DNA of 64,000 nt from Candidatus Heimdallarchaeota archaeon LC_3 (GTDB lineage: Archaea > Asgardarchaeota > Heimdallarchaeia > Hodarchaeales > LC-3): contig MDVS01000014.1 of the NCBI GenBank assembly GCA_001940645.1, forward strand, positions 74,503-138,502. The letters are read 5' to 3'. The translations under genes and the position numbers were made by a program. This document shows positions 1 to 9,056 of the stretch, piece after piece (position 1 is the first letter of the stretch; every line of letters begins with the position of its first letter). The notes under the pieces are model-generated. The model did no database searches and was not told the DNA's origin. It worked only from the letters and a program-made list of their open reading frames with translations.

Positions 1-51
1 AGTTACACCTGTTTTTGTAATCTCATCAAAAATTTCAATTTGTGTCATCAT
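1..51 (-). CDS. Start of a downstream ABC-operon gene (partial, probable permease)
   Basis: An ATG at 51-49, followed by a second in-frame ATG at 48-46, overlaps the TAA of the upstream ABC ATPase gene (TAATG arrangement). The frame stays open for 17 codons to the window edge. AGGTGA at 60-55 is a good Shine-Dalgarno site. The peptide begins MMTQIEIFDEITKTG, a cytoplasmic-looking N-terminus. An ABC-2 permease is inferred only from its position directly after an exporter ATPase; no domain can be seen in so short a piece. Confidence 0.55.
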   Translation of the reverse strand, partial: MMTQIEIFDEITKTGVT

Positions 52-1007
52 TATTCACCTTTTACCAACTTAATAAATGCTTCTTCAAGATCATATCGCT
101 TTATTCCAAACTCCAAAATATTTATTGTTTCATCTGTGAGAAACAATCGAAGTAATTTTGTTTTTGCTACCTGTTCATCAGAAACGTGGACATAAAATAG
201 TGTGGAATTTTCCTCTACCTTTGCTTCAACTTCTGTGACCCAAGATTGGTCTGAAATTTGTTTTTCTACAGTTGATCCTTCACCTTCGAATTTCACAGAG
301 TAAACGATTCCTTCCTGTCCTCCCATGATTTCTTTGATGGACCCTTGTGCTATTAATTGACCCTTATTAAGAATTGTAACAGTGTCACTCACTCTTTCAA
401 CATCATCTAATATATGCGTTGAATAAAAAACTGTAACTTCATGAGCTTTTAACCGTTCCATAATTTCTAGAACATCTCGTCGACCTAGTGGATCTAAAGA
501 TGCAGCAGGTTCATCTAAAATTAATAAATCAGGATAATTAGCATTGGCTTGAGCAATTCCGAGACGTTGAATTTCACCACCTGAAAATCCTTTAATAGGA
601 CGATCAGCTTTATCCTCCAATCCAACCAAGTTAATCATATTATCTATACGTTCTTCTATTGCATGATTTGGTCCTTTATAGTAGAATTTTAGTGTGTAAC
701 GAAGGACTTCCCGGGAGCTCATATAGCTCGGATACCGAGGATGTTGAGCCAAATAACCAACTTTGGATCGAATCTTAATACTTGAACGGGTAATATCACT
801 ACCAAAAATTGTACCACTTCCACTTGAAGGTGTTATCAGTCCAAGTAAAAGTTTCATTGTAGTGGTCTTTCCAGCACCATTAGGCCCTAAAAAACCGAAA
901 ATAGACCCTTTAGTCACATTTAAATCGAGGGAATTAAGAACAGGTACCCCACTGTAGGTTTTAGTTAAACCTTGCGTTTGAATAACATAGGAATTGTGTT
1001 GAGTCAT
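51..1007 (-). CDS. ABC exporter ATP-binding protein (ABC-2/CcmA type)
   Basis: This is a 318-residue ATPase that would power a membrane permease. It shows Walker A GPNGAGKTTT, a Q-loop in GYLAQHP, the signature FSGGEIQRL and Walker B LLILDEPAASLDPLGR, followed by the switch histidine in YSTH. About 90 C-terminal residues form the extension usual for DrrA/NatA-like exporters. A longer reading begins at 1046, but the ATG at 1007 is preceded by AAGGTGAG at about 1012-1019, while the longer start has no such site, so 1007 is preferred. The gene that begins within its stop codon is probably the cognate permease. The substrate is unknown. Confidence 0.9.
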   Translation of the reverse strand: MTQHNSYVIQTQGLTKTYSGVPVLNSLDLNVTKGSIFGFLGPNGAGKTTTMKLLLGLITPSSGSGTIFGSDITRSSIKIRSKVGYLAQHPRYPSYMSSREVLRYTLKFYYKGPNHAIEERIDNMINLVGLEDKADRPIKGFSGGEIQRLGIAQANANYPDLLILDEPAASLDPLGRRDVLEIMERLKAHEVTVFYSTHILDDVERVSDTVTILNKGQLIAQGSIKEIMGGQEGIVYSVKFEGEGSTVEKQISDQSWVTEVEAKVEENSTLFYVHVSDEQVAKTKLLRLFLTDETINILEFGIKRYDLEEAFIKLVKGE

Positions 1008-1370
1008 ATTTCTCACCTTAAGACTAGTAAAATCTCTTATATCCAAAATGATTAAATAAGTTTCTCCTAAATTAAGTATGCCTGCAAAAAATTCTTTAAA
1101 ATATAAATTTATGATAAAATCATTAAAGAATTGAAGATTCAGGTAATTGAAGGATTATAATCTCTTTAAGCTCTTCAATTTTATTTCTTTTGTGTTTACG
1201 AGAAGATTTTTTTAAACGAAATAGAGGTTCAGAATTACTGTAAAAAATAAGTTTACTAATAGGTAATAACAGACAATCTCTTCCTCTTTAAAGATATTAA
1301 GTAAGCCTACATAGATTATATTTCAATTTTTCGAACAGGATTTTGGTTCGCATTTTTCAAAAAAACGGAA
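1008..1370. other. Intergenic stretch without a recognised gene
   Basis: AT-rich sequence between the ABC operon and the 7TM gene. No convincing ORF was found on either strand. On the minus strand, just past the stop of the 7TM gene, a different frame (about 1319-1388) reads KLENYNSVFLKNANQNPVRK before stopping. This may be a frameshifted tail of that gene. No HATPase sequence follows it. Confidence 0.4.
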
Positions 1371-2231
1371 TTATAATTTTCTAATTTCTTTGATAAGTTT
1401 ACCAGCATCTTCGGCTTTTACTTGAATCATCTCTAATTTTTCTCTTTCTGAACCTTCTAAATTCCCATTATATTCAATAATTGCTGAAGCAGTCATAAGA
1501 GTTTGAAGAGTATTTCCTATATCGTGTGAATATATATCTTTTAGATTCAACATTTCATGATTGGTTATAGATCGTTCAAAATGAATAAAAATCACAATTA
1601 ACAGAACAGTTAATATTATCGACATTGTATAGTTTATTATTATTGCAAAATCATTTGTTGAATTTAATAAACCATAAGAATAATCATCTACTGTAAGAAT
1701 TAAAGAAATTGAAATAATAATGTAAATCACAAAACTGAAAATGGCTAGATATAACCAATGCAATCCTTTATCGAATAACCTAATTAAATTATTTCTTCGA
1801 TTATATAAAAGAATACCTATAATGGCGTAGCTACCGAATCCAAAAAATATTGTGATAGTTCTTGCTAAAGCAATCTGAGTAAGTAATCCAAACACTAATG
1901 GAAAACATATAATTCCTGAGCATACAGCTATAACTAAAGGTGTTGAAACTGGATAAAAATATGAAATTATGCTTGAAAGTAATAAAACAACTCCAATACT
2001 GAAAAATATAATATTCATTAGGAGTAAAAGTTCCTTCTGATAAGTATCGATTACTAAATCTGCCATAATGGGTATTACTCCTGCTACAATCCAACTCACC
2101 CAACCTGTGATTAGTAATATAAACCTTTGTTCCTTAGTATTTCTGAAAAATTCAGTTCCGTTAGTTAAACCTATAAATCGTAACCCGATTAGAATAATGA
2201 GACTGTAAGATGTTAGAATATTCAAGTTCAA
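1371..2231 (-). CDS. 7TM membrane protein with a histidine-kinase DHp-like tail but no ATPase domain
   Basis: This 286-residue protein has about seven hydrophobic segments over residues 1-220, as in 7TM sensor histidine kinases. A cytoplasmic tail then contains YSHDIGNTLQTL, which matches an H-box with the phospho-acceptor His, and a second helix EKLEMIQVKAEDAGKLIK. Together these look like a HisKA dimerisation hairpin. Translation stops right after the hairpin, so the N, G1 and G2 boxes of a HATPase domain are absent. It may be a truncated kinase, or a membrane sensor that accepts phosphate from another kinase. It is flanked by gaps and has no operon partner. Confidence 0.65.
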   Translation of the reverse strand: MNLNILTSYSLIILIGLRFIGLTNGTEFFRNTKEQRFILLITGWVSWIVAGVIPIMADLVIDTYQKELLLLMNIIFFSIGVVLLLSSIISYFYPVSTPLVIAVCSGIICFPLVFGLLTQIALARTITIFFGFGSYAIIGILLYNRRNNLIRLFDKGLHWLYLAIFSFVIYIIISISLILTVDDYSYGLLNSTNDFAIIINYTMSIILTVLLIVIFIHFERSITNHEMLNLKDIYSHDIGNTLQTLMTASAIIEYNGNLEGSEREKLEMIQVKAEDAGKLIKEIRKL

Positions 2232-2400
2232 GCCTGCCAGTGGAGTATTATTTGATATCTAAATAATTCTGAATAAATTATCTAATAATAAGGGGTCGAA
2301 AATATCTTAAAATATCTTAATATCATATTATTTTGCTAGGTTTATTATACCAAAATTATATTTTATTCAATATATTTAGTAAATTTAGGAATTAGTCATT

Positions 2401-3624
2401 GTGGAAATGTCATTCTATGAAATTGATAGTAAAATAAATATTATTCCTAGCAAATGCTCTGATCCTTGGTTTTGGACGAGTGCTCAAATAAATCCATATC
2501 GAGGGTGTCAATTTAATTGTCATTATTGTGATGGGAAAGCTAATTACTATGGAATACCAAAATTTGGTCATCAAATAAGAATTAAGCGTGATGTAATAAA
2601 AACTTTAACTCGATCTTTACATAAATTAGGCTATCGAAAAAAATCCGACGCTAAACAAAAAAAATTATCCTCTTTTTTATCCAAGTCTGAAATACTAGAA
2701 GAAAGAGAAATTCTTCCTAAATTTATTATCTCTGTCGGTGGAGGAGTCACTGATGCTTATCAAAATATAGAAAAAGAAAAGGAAATCACAAAAAATATTA
2801 TTAAAACTCTGATTGAGTTTGAGTTTCCCGCTTTTTTCCTTACTAAAAGTACGCTTATTCTAAGAGATCTTGATCTTATAGGGGAATTAAATGATCGTTC
2901 TTATGCAGGTGTTAATATTTCAGTTGGTTATAGTGATGAGAAGATCAGAAGACTCATAGAACCACACAGTGCAAGCACTTTGAAACGGTTTGAAGTTCTT
3001 GCGCAATTTAGAGAGGCTGATATTCCAGGTGGAATATCTATGATGCCTTTAGCTCCTTTTATTGGTGATTCTGATGAGAATATTGACACACTTCTGAAAT
3101 GGGCCTCAGAGAGCAAAGCAGAACATGCATTAATTGCTGGATTAACGTTGAAGCCCGGAAACAGAGAATTGTTTTTTAAAGAGTTTTTAATGAAACATTT
3201 TCCTCAACATGTTGATAAATATAAGCTTATTTTTCCTGAAAACAACACCTATGGCATACCGAAATTTGATAAAATAAAAATTCCTAATGTCACAGCAATT
3301 GGACATGAATTATGTAAGAAATATAATATTTATCCCCGAATTAAGAGATATATTCCTGATGGAGTAATAAAAGAAAATTATTTACTTGTTGAACATCTTT
3401 ATTACGTCCATTACTTACTTTCTTGGGTTAACAATAAACCTCACTCTTATCCAGCATCAAGAATAATAAAATTTGCTTGTACAATTGATAAATTAGAAGA
3501 AAATATTCGAGACCTTTCAGAAGATAAAAGAGAAGAATTCTTAGATGGCCCAGCCTTCTGTCATCAAATTGTTGATGAATATTTGAAAACTAAGGATAAC
3601 AAGATTAGAAAAGAATTTGAATAA
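2401..3624 (+). CDS. Radical SAM protein, spore photoproduct lyase (SplB)-like family
   Basis: This 407-residue cytoplasmic enzyme carries the radical SAM cluster motif CX3CX2C (C36, C40, C43) inside NPYRGCQFNCHYCDG. That context (NPYRGC plus a short spacer) is typical of SPL-family radical SAM proteins. SVGGGVTDAYQNIEKE corresponds to the conserved VTDPYQ-like segment of the same family. The start is GTG at 2401, with AGGA about 11 nt upstream; the ATG at 2407 is an alternative. It would cleave S-adenosylmethionine to a 5'-deoxyadenosyl radical. Photoproduct repair cannot be claimed, since archaeal homologues are mostly uncharacterised. It appears monocistronic. Confidence 0.8.
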   Translation: MEMSFYEIDSKINIIPSKCSDPWFWTSAQINPYRGCQFNCHYCDGKANYYGIPKFGHQIRIKRDVIKTLTRSLHKLGYRKKSDAKQKKLSSFLSKSEILEEREILPKFIISVGGGVTDAYQNIEKEKEITKNIIKTLIEFEFPAFFLTKSTLILRDLDLIGELNDRSYAGVNISVGYSDEKIRRLIEPHSASTLKRFEVLAQFREADIPGGISMMPLAPFIGDSDENIDTLLKWASESKAEHALIAGLTLKPGNRELFFKEFLMKHFPQHVDKYKLIFPENNTYGIPKFDKIKIPNVTAIGHELCKKYNIYPRIKRYIPDGVIKENYLLVEHLYYVHYLLSWVNNKPHSYPASRIIKFACTIDKLEENIRDLSEDKREEFLDGPAFCHQIVDEYLKTKDNKIRKEFE

Positions 3625-3698
3625 TGAACGATAAGACGCAAAAGGTGAGGAATATAACTAAAATTATGAATGAATTTAATTTAATGAATTACCCCTTT

Positions 3699-5048
3699 TT
3701 ATCCGAGTAAAACAGCCATAACTACTATTATTCCAGAGGCAACAACTAAATGTACTACAGTAATCAATGCAGGAGTTTTCCAACCACTCCAACCTATTTT
3801 ATCACCAGTTCTTTTAGCAAGTACGCTTATACCTATTACATTACTTGGAGAGCCAATAGGAGTAAAATCTCCACCTAAATTAGCACCAATAATTAAAGCC
3901 CATCCTAAGACTAACACACTCATCCCTGTTGCATCTGCTATAGTTATTATCATAGGTGCTAAAGCAGCAGCAATAACAATATTGTCTACAATTCCCGAGA
4001 ATATAGCACTAACCCAGAGTATAACTAATGCAGCTATTATTAAGTTAGTTCCAACTGAAGATTGTATCAAATCTGCTAAGATGTCTATCACACCAACTAA
4101 TTCTAAGGAAGAAACAAGAACAAACAAACCAGCAAAAAAGGCTAATAAGGGCCAGTCAATTGCTTTAATAGCATCGTCAAAATCAACACCTGATGCTAAA
4201 ATCATGGCAGTAGCTCCTATAAGACTAATATCTAGTACACTTAGTCCAATAAATGTCGAAAGCACAAAAAGGATAATCATAATTGAAAGTATGATACCAG
4301 TTGCATAGAAAAAGCGGATATTTTTTACAGAAGCCCATTCATCAAATTCTTCAACAACCTTCATTTGCTCCTCTTTACTTATTGTACTTTTTGGAAGCTG
4401 TAATTGGATGAAAAAGAAAACGAATGAAACTAAAATCAAGGTTGATGCAACGACTACACCAATAGCTAGAAAATCTACATATCCAATATCTAAAGTAGTG
4501 CCAATAATGATATTAGGAACAGAAGAAACTAATGTGTACATCCCTGCTACGTTAACAAGGATCATTTCTGCAATTATAAATGGCCTAGCTGGATAATTAA
4601 GCCTTTGACATGCTAAGATCGTTAGAGATCCTGCGATTAATATTGCACTAATATTATTAATAACTATAGATAAAACAACCGTTAACAATCCCATGTACAA
4701 GAGTAATTTTTTTGAATCGCCTTTAGTTAGCTTTAATATTTTGATCGCAATGTAATGGAATAAACCACTTTTTCCTCCTATATCAACAACAAGTAAATTA
4801 GCCACAATAATGGCTAATATTACAATATCCCCAGATAAATGTTCAATAATAGTGAGATCGTAAGACTCGTATAATTGAGAAGTATCAAAGAAATGGATAA
4901 GCCAACCTGCAACTAAAACTAAAACACCACCCAAAAATGCTGCAAAATGTTTATTGAACTTACTATATATTATTAAAGTGTAAGTAAAAACAAAAATTCC
5001 CAAAAAAAGTAAAATGTACAATGGATCTGCTATGACCGAACCTTCCAT
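3699..5048 (-). CDS. ArsB/NhaD/SLC13-superfamily permease
   Basis: This is a 449-residue integral membrane protein with about 11-12 hydrophobic segments. The duplicated ion-transporter signature is visible: VINNISAILIAG in the first half, and IIGANLGGDFTPIGSPSNV in the second, matching the ANLGG-TPIGSPAN element of ArsB/NhaD permeases. Possible substrates are arsenite, Na+/H+ or dicarboxylate; the sequence does not decide. The gene starts 7 nt after the stop of the UspA-like gene, so the two are probably co-transcribed and translationally coupled. The neighbour is therefore a candidate cytosolic regulator of this transporter. Confidence 0.85.
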   Translation of the reverse strand: MEGSVIADPLYILLFLGIFVFTYTLIIYSKFNKHFAAFLGGVLVLVAGWLIHFFDTSQLYESYDLTIIEHLSGDIVILAIIVANLLVVDIGGKSGLFHYIAIKILKLTKGDSKKLLLYMGLLTVVLSIVINNISAILIAGSLTILACQRLNYPARPFIIAEMILVNVAGMYTLVSSVPNIIIGTTLDIGYVDFLAIGVVVASTLILVSFVFFFIQLQLPKSTISKEEQMKVVEEFDEWASVKNIRFFYATGIILSIMIILFVLSTFIGLSVLDISLIGATAMILASGVDFDDAIKAIDWPLLAFFAGLFVLVSSLELVGVIDILADLIQSSVGTNLIIAALVILWVSAIFSGIVDNIVIAAALAPMIITIADATGMSVLVLGWALIIGANLGGDFTPIGSPSNVIGISVLAKRTGDKIGWSGWKTPALITVVHLVVASGIIVVMAVLLG

Positions 5049-5055
5049 TAGTTAT

Positions 5056-6072
5056 TCATTCCCAAACTATTGTAATCATTGTTTTAGATACCATTCTACC
5101 AATGATATCAACGTCTATATCTAATAAGTAATCTTGATTTGAATGTGAGTAGACTAAAACGCTTCCGGCATTGTATTTATCAACTAAATTTTGTATGGAG
5201 ATACCTAATGATCCTGTAACGATTTCTGTTTCAATATTTTTAACATTACCTCGAACTGTTGCAATTATTTGTTCCATGAATTCTTTTAATCGTCTCTGTA
5301 ATTTTTCTTTTATGCTGTCTAAGCTTAGATTTGGATCCGGTTTCTTCTCTGTCTGAACTAAGTGATATAGCTCAACTATTTTTGGATCAAGAACAGCACA
5401 TAAAACTATTTTTGTATTATCATCATATAATTGAAGGATACTGTTTGTTATTGGAATCACTGTATCTGGATGTACTATTACTACAACAGTATTCATATCT
5501 CCTGAAATATTTCGTGGTATCAAACTTACGGGGAAGGATTTAGCACTTTTTCTTAAAAGGACTTCAATTTCTTCACCTAAAGTATCTTTAGAATCTTGTT
5601 CCGTTTTCGTCAACGGTGTTGGGATACATAAATAATCTAATTTTTTTTCCATAATTTGATTAAATAAGAAATCCATAGAAGATCCTGATTCTTTCATCAA
5701 TTTATCGATTTGTTCATGAATATCCTTCGGTTTAGGAGATTGTACAGAAATTATATCCTTGATCTGAAAATATTTTATTATGTTTTCTACTAAGAGTCCT
5801 TGTTGTGCTTCCGCACGGTTAATTAAAGTTATTAAATCAGTATAATATTTTTCCCAGGCAAAAACAAATAATTTTGCTGAATAATTTTTAGAAATTTTTT
5901 GGGCTATCTCCAAAGGCCTTCTATTTTCTTCGGTTTTTTGTGGAACATAAGTAATAACTATTCCTATATTTTTAGGAGGATTTTTCTTCACTATTTCAAT
6001 TTTAGGTACTACAGATCTTTCAAACATTAAATAAAATTCATCTTTTATATCTTCTGATGCCAAGAACTTCAA
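5056..6072 (-). CDS. UspA-like two-domain cytosolic protein, partner of the permease
   Basis: This 338-residue soluble protein has an alternating alpha/beta pattern. Two parts each resemble a universal-stress/HUP fold: one starts at NIGIVITYVPQ, and the other at NTVVVIVHPDTVIPITNSI and ends in GSVLVYSHSNQDYLLD. There are no membrane segments. In other organisms UspA-like domains are fused to, or encoded beside, secondary transporters and bind ATP or cyclic nucleotides. Here the 7-nt spacing to the permease supports such a pairing. The frame opens with TTG at 6072; ATG at 6024 is an alternative start. The domain call is inferred from secondary-structure pattern and context and is moderate. Confidence 0.6.
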   Translation of the reverse strand: MKFLASEDIKDEFYLMFERSVVPKIEIVKKNPPKNIGIVITYVPQKTEENRRPLEIAQKISKNYSAKLFVFAWEKYYTDLITLINRAEAQQGLLVENIIKYFQIKDIISVQSPKPKDIHEQIDKLMKESGSSMDFLFNQIMEKKLDYLCIPTPLTKTEQDSKDTLGEEIEVLLRKSAKSFPVSLIPRNISGDMNTVVVIVHPDTVIPITNSILQLYDDNTKIVLCAVLDPKIVELYHLVQTEKKPDPNLSLDSIKEKLQRRLKEFMEQIIATVRGNVKNIETEIVTGSLGISIQNLVDKYNAGSVLVYSHSNQDYLLDIDVDIIGRMVSKTMITIVWE

Positions 6073-6298
6073 CTCTTTTAATTATTCAATATTAAAATCA
6101 TAAAAAACTATAATTATTAATTCTGATAATTAAATTTCGAATTTTTTAACTTATATGTGTTTTTCGAATTTTTTTCGAAAATGAAAAAAGTTATGAAGTA
6201 CTGTTCAGGTAGGGGATGAATTACCACTATTTTTGATAGTTTTACTTTCAAAAAGGTGTTATTAAAAGATAAAAATACTTAGTTGTTTTTTGTTACTA

Positions 6299-7579
6299 AT
6301 GTATCTTGTTCAGAAAAATCATATTCGCTGGAAAACGCTAGCTGAGTACAAGATACTATTACGTCTTGCACGTTTAAGCAAAAATGTTTATAATACTGCT
6401 TTATGGTATATTAACGACCACTATGATAAACACAAGACCTATTTGCGTTACGAAGAATTATATAAAATAATGAAAGGACAGGACCCTAATTATTTATAAT
6501 GACCTTCACAAACAGCACAACAAACTTTGAAAATGCTTGATCGGGCAATAAACTCATTTTTTGTACTATTAAAATTAAAAAAACAAGGAATATACACAAA
6601 AAATATAGAATTTCCACACTATAAATCTAAACAATGTTAATATCCATGTATTTTTCCTAAGCAACAATTTAAAATATTCGAAGATGGAAAAACCATTCGA
6701 TTATCGCTTGGACGCTATTTTACCATTCATGAAGGACAACAGTATCTATTTTTCACCTTACCCGATCATATAATCAGAACTGAACTGAAAAAGGTGCGAT
6801 TACTACCCCAATGGCACGGTCAAGCCTTTGATATCGAATATCTCTATAAAGTTAAGAAAGAAAACGCAATACTTAATTCTAATAATCAACTTGCTATTGA
6901 TCTCGGGTTAGCCAATTTTGCGACTTGTGTTAGTAGTAACAATGTTTCTACCACTGAATCCGCTTTCATACTTGAAGGACGTGGATTAAAAAGCTATAAT
7001 CGATGGTGGAATAAAGCAAAAGCAAATAATCAAAGTATTATAGATAAACAACAGCGAAAGAGAATAGGTAGAAAAGAATCACATTTATTACAAAAAAGAC
7101 GATCCATAATTAGAAACTATACGTTTCAAGCAGTCAATTACATTATCAAGCATTGATTAATTAATGAAATCGGTATTATCATTATAGGCGAATTAACTGA
7201 TATAAAACGAAAGAGCAAGTTAGGTAAAAAAACTAATCAGCATTTTCAAGCGATACCGATAGGAAAATTCAAACAACAGTTACAAACAAAATGTGATTAT
7301 TATGGTATAGTGTATAAAGAAGTTATTGAAGCGTATACCTCACAAATCTGTTCACAATGCGGAGTAATACGAAAAATGAATCGTATAATAAGAGGATTGT
7401 ATTATTGCAAGCAATATGGTTTGAACATTAATGCCGATGTCAATGGTGCATTGAATATCGGTTCAAAAGTAGCTTCTAATGTCTTTAATTATACTGTTAA
7501 AGGCTGCAGGAGTAGTGGTCGCGTGAATCGACCTCAACGAATAAGAGTGGTTACTTTTTCACAAAAATTAATGCACTAA
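6299..7579 (+). pseudogene. tnpB: IS605/IS1341-type tnpB, inactivated by four in-frame stops
   Basis: One continuous frame encodes a TnpB-like protein (ancestor of Cas12) from MYLVQKNHIRW to a C-terminal zinc ribbon. It is interrupted by TAA 6497, TGA 6500, TAA at about 6638 and TGA 7154, with no frameshift. RuvC motifs are readable: D in LAIDLGLANFAT, E in IIIIGEL, and the last D in NADVNGALNI. The zinc ribbon keeps ICSQC, but the second pair reads CKQY, so one ligand Cys has become Tyr. No tnpA lies nearby. A TTG occurs at 6290, but ATG 6299 gives the usual family start. The protein cannot be made in full; the sequence is a relic of a TnpB-only transposon. Confidence 0.92.
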
Positions 7580-7590
7580 ACTTCGTTTGA

Positions 7591-7620
7591 AGTCACGTCC
7601 TTCAGATCGTGGTAGTTCAC
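7591..7620 (+). ncRNA. Right end / omegaRNA-like hairpin of the TnpB element
   Basis: Directly after the tnpB stop, CACGtCCTTCAGatCGTG (7594-7611) forms a short hairpin with arms CACG/CGTG, followed by GTAGTTCAC. This matches the conserved right-end hairpin and reRNA (omegaRNA) scaffold 3' region of IS605-family elements, where the intact form has a longer GCC/GGC stem. The inner stem is mismatched here, which fits the decay of the coding part. The guide would lie just beyond about 7620. Confidence 0.6.
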
Positions 7621-7790
7621 TTTAAAACTACTTTGATAAATAATTTAATATTGTCATTAGGAAATTGTTACCTATTATACAAATATTTAACATTTTCATG
7701 AAAATAGGTCATTAGAGAAAAGAAAACTCATTCCACTTAGCATAAAGTTTGGTTTTCATTATCAAAGCCTCGTAATTCATTTGTGATTTT

Positions 7791-8822
7791 ATGGGAAATA
7801 AATTTCCACTAGTGTTCAAAAAAATTGGTCTTAATTCCCTTTACATAGTTGATTCTAGTGGATTACCTTTACTGATAAGAAATTATTTTGCTGATGAATA
7901 TTCAGACGAAAAAAACATTATAATTACAAGCTTTGCAAGTGCTATCACTATATTTGCACAAACTATTTTAACTTCATTCATTTCTGATATTGGAATTGAA
8001 GATAAGAGATTGTTTTTCAAATATCAATCTGGTTTTATTTATCTTTTAGTATTTGATGAGGATAAGCTTAAAGGCTTAACCTTGAATAAATTACATGAAC
8101 TAATGGCTATAACAGTATGGCGTTTAGATGCTATATTCAAAGAATTTTATCATACGGAGCTAAAAAGTGATGAAGGCAAGTCATTACCAATTGATATTGA
8201 AAGGAAAGAATCAAAAATCGATACTTTATTGGCTAAGGGGTGCAAGGATTGGTTTGACATTCAAGAAAAATCAATTTCTGAAGCGAAGGATATTAAAAGG
8301 AAAATCTTTCAAAAAACATCTGAAAACAAATTTTTGAAGGATATTGGTCTTAATGCCTTTTACCTTTTGGATAAGAAAAATCGACCATTATACACAAAGT
8401 TATTTGTTCCAAAGAATCCTCTTATAGAGGATGAAAACATTGTATCAGCATTCCTAACAGCAATAGTATCATTCTCGAGAATTTATTTATCATCTCTTGA
8501 GGACGTGGGTATGTTTGACCAGAGGCTCTTTATAAGGGATAGCAAATATTGTACAGTAGTTATTATTATTGATGATCTAAAATTCTTAGCTCAGTCACGT
8601 TTTGAAGAAGAATTAGTTATAGATATGTTCTTTAAAAATATTGAAAATGAATTGTCTAAATTATTAACCAGACCTAGAAGAAAAAAACGCGGTATTGGAA
8701 GAAGTAGTAGAAAACGAAGGAAACCCGTTCAACTCACAAATACACAGATTAAAAACTTTTTAGAATTTGTTAATAATATTTTAACAACTACTTTTCAGCA
8801 GTATAAAGATCATAAGACTTGA
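7791..8822 (+). CDS. Tandem longin/roadblock-like domain protein with basic tail
   Basis: This 343-residue soluble protein is built from two similar halves. IGLNSLYIVDSSGLPLLIRN (about residues 12-31) matches IGLNAFYLLDKKNRPLYTK (about 183-201). Each is followed by a helix with ASAITIFAQT or TAIVSFSRI, and then by DIGIEDKRLFF or DVGMFDQRLFI. The strand-helix-strand pattern with a 'VD-x-GLPL' opening resembles the profilin/longin/roadblock-like small domains abundant in Asgard proteins. This is inferred from pattern, not from a search. Near the C-terminus an Arg/Lys-rich stretch (RRKKRGIGRSSRKRRK) suggests nucleic-acid or acidic-lipid binding. No enzyme motif is seen. Its 3' end overlaps the convergent 8810-8992 ORF. 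Confidence 0.7.
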   Translation: MGNKFPLVFKKIGLNSLYIVDSSGLPLLIRNYFADEYSDEKNIIITSFASAITIFAQTILTSFISDIGIEDKRLFFKYQSGFIYLLVFDEDKLKGLTLNKLHELMAITVWRLDAIFKEFYHTELKSDEGKSLPIDIERKESKIDTLLAKGCKDWFDIQEKSISEAKDIKRKIFQKTSENKFLKDIGLNAFYLLDKKNRPLYTKLFVPKNPLIEDENIVSAFLTAIVSFSRIYLSSLEDVGMFDQRLFIRDSKYCTVVIIIDDLKFLAQSRFEEELVIDMFFKNIENELSKLLTRPRRKKRGIGRSSRKRRKPVQLTNTQIKNFLEFVNNILTTTFQQYKDHKT

Positions 8823-8992
8823 TTCACTCTTCTATAATAATTATTATTTCGATTGACCAAATAATTACCTAAATATAAGACAATAGTTAGTATTAATGTT
8901 ACCCAGCCTAGAAGTTCCCTCATTATTATGATGATGATGGATAAAATGAGAACAATTACTAACGGAACTAGAAGTTTGAGTTTTGGATTCAT
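8810..8992 (-). CDS. Small two-helix membrane protein (hypothetical)
   Basis: A 60-residue ORF with two hydrophobic helices (LLVPLVIVLILSIIIIIM and WVTLILTIVLYLGNYLV) separated by REL, and a polar Asn/Arg-rich tail. The start is ATG 8992. An AGGATGA lies farther upstream than usual, so the initiation evidence is weak. It converges on and overlaps the previous gene by 13 bp. It could be a genuine small membrane protein or a chance ORF. No family recognised. Confidence 0.42.
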   Translation of the reverse strand: MNPKLKLLVPLVIVLILSIIIIIMRELLGWVTLILTIVLYLGNYLVNRNNNYYRRVNQVL

Positions 8993-9056
8993 AAGTTTAA
9001 TTCATCCTGAATAAATTATTTTTGGTTTTTTGATTCCTTGAATAAAAATTCTCCTA

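Noticed and set aside
763..957. Plus-strand ORF within the first ABC ATPase gene.
   Set aside because: It is a shadow of the Walker A region of the minus-strand ATPase, which has clear motifs and a ribosome-binding site.
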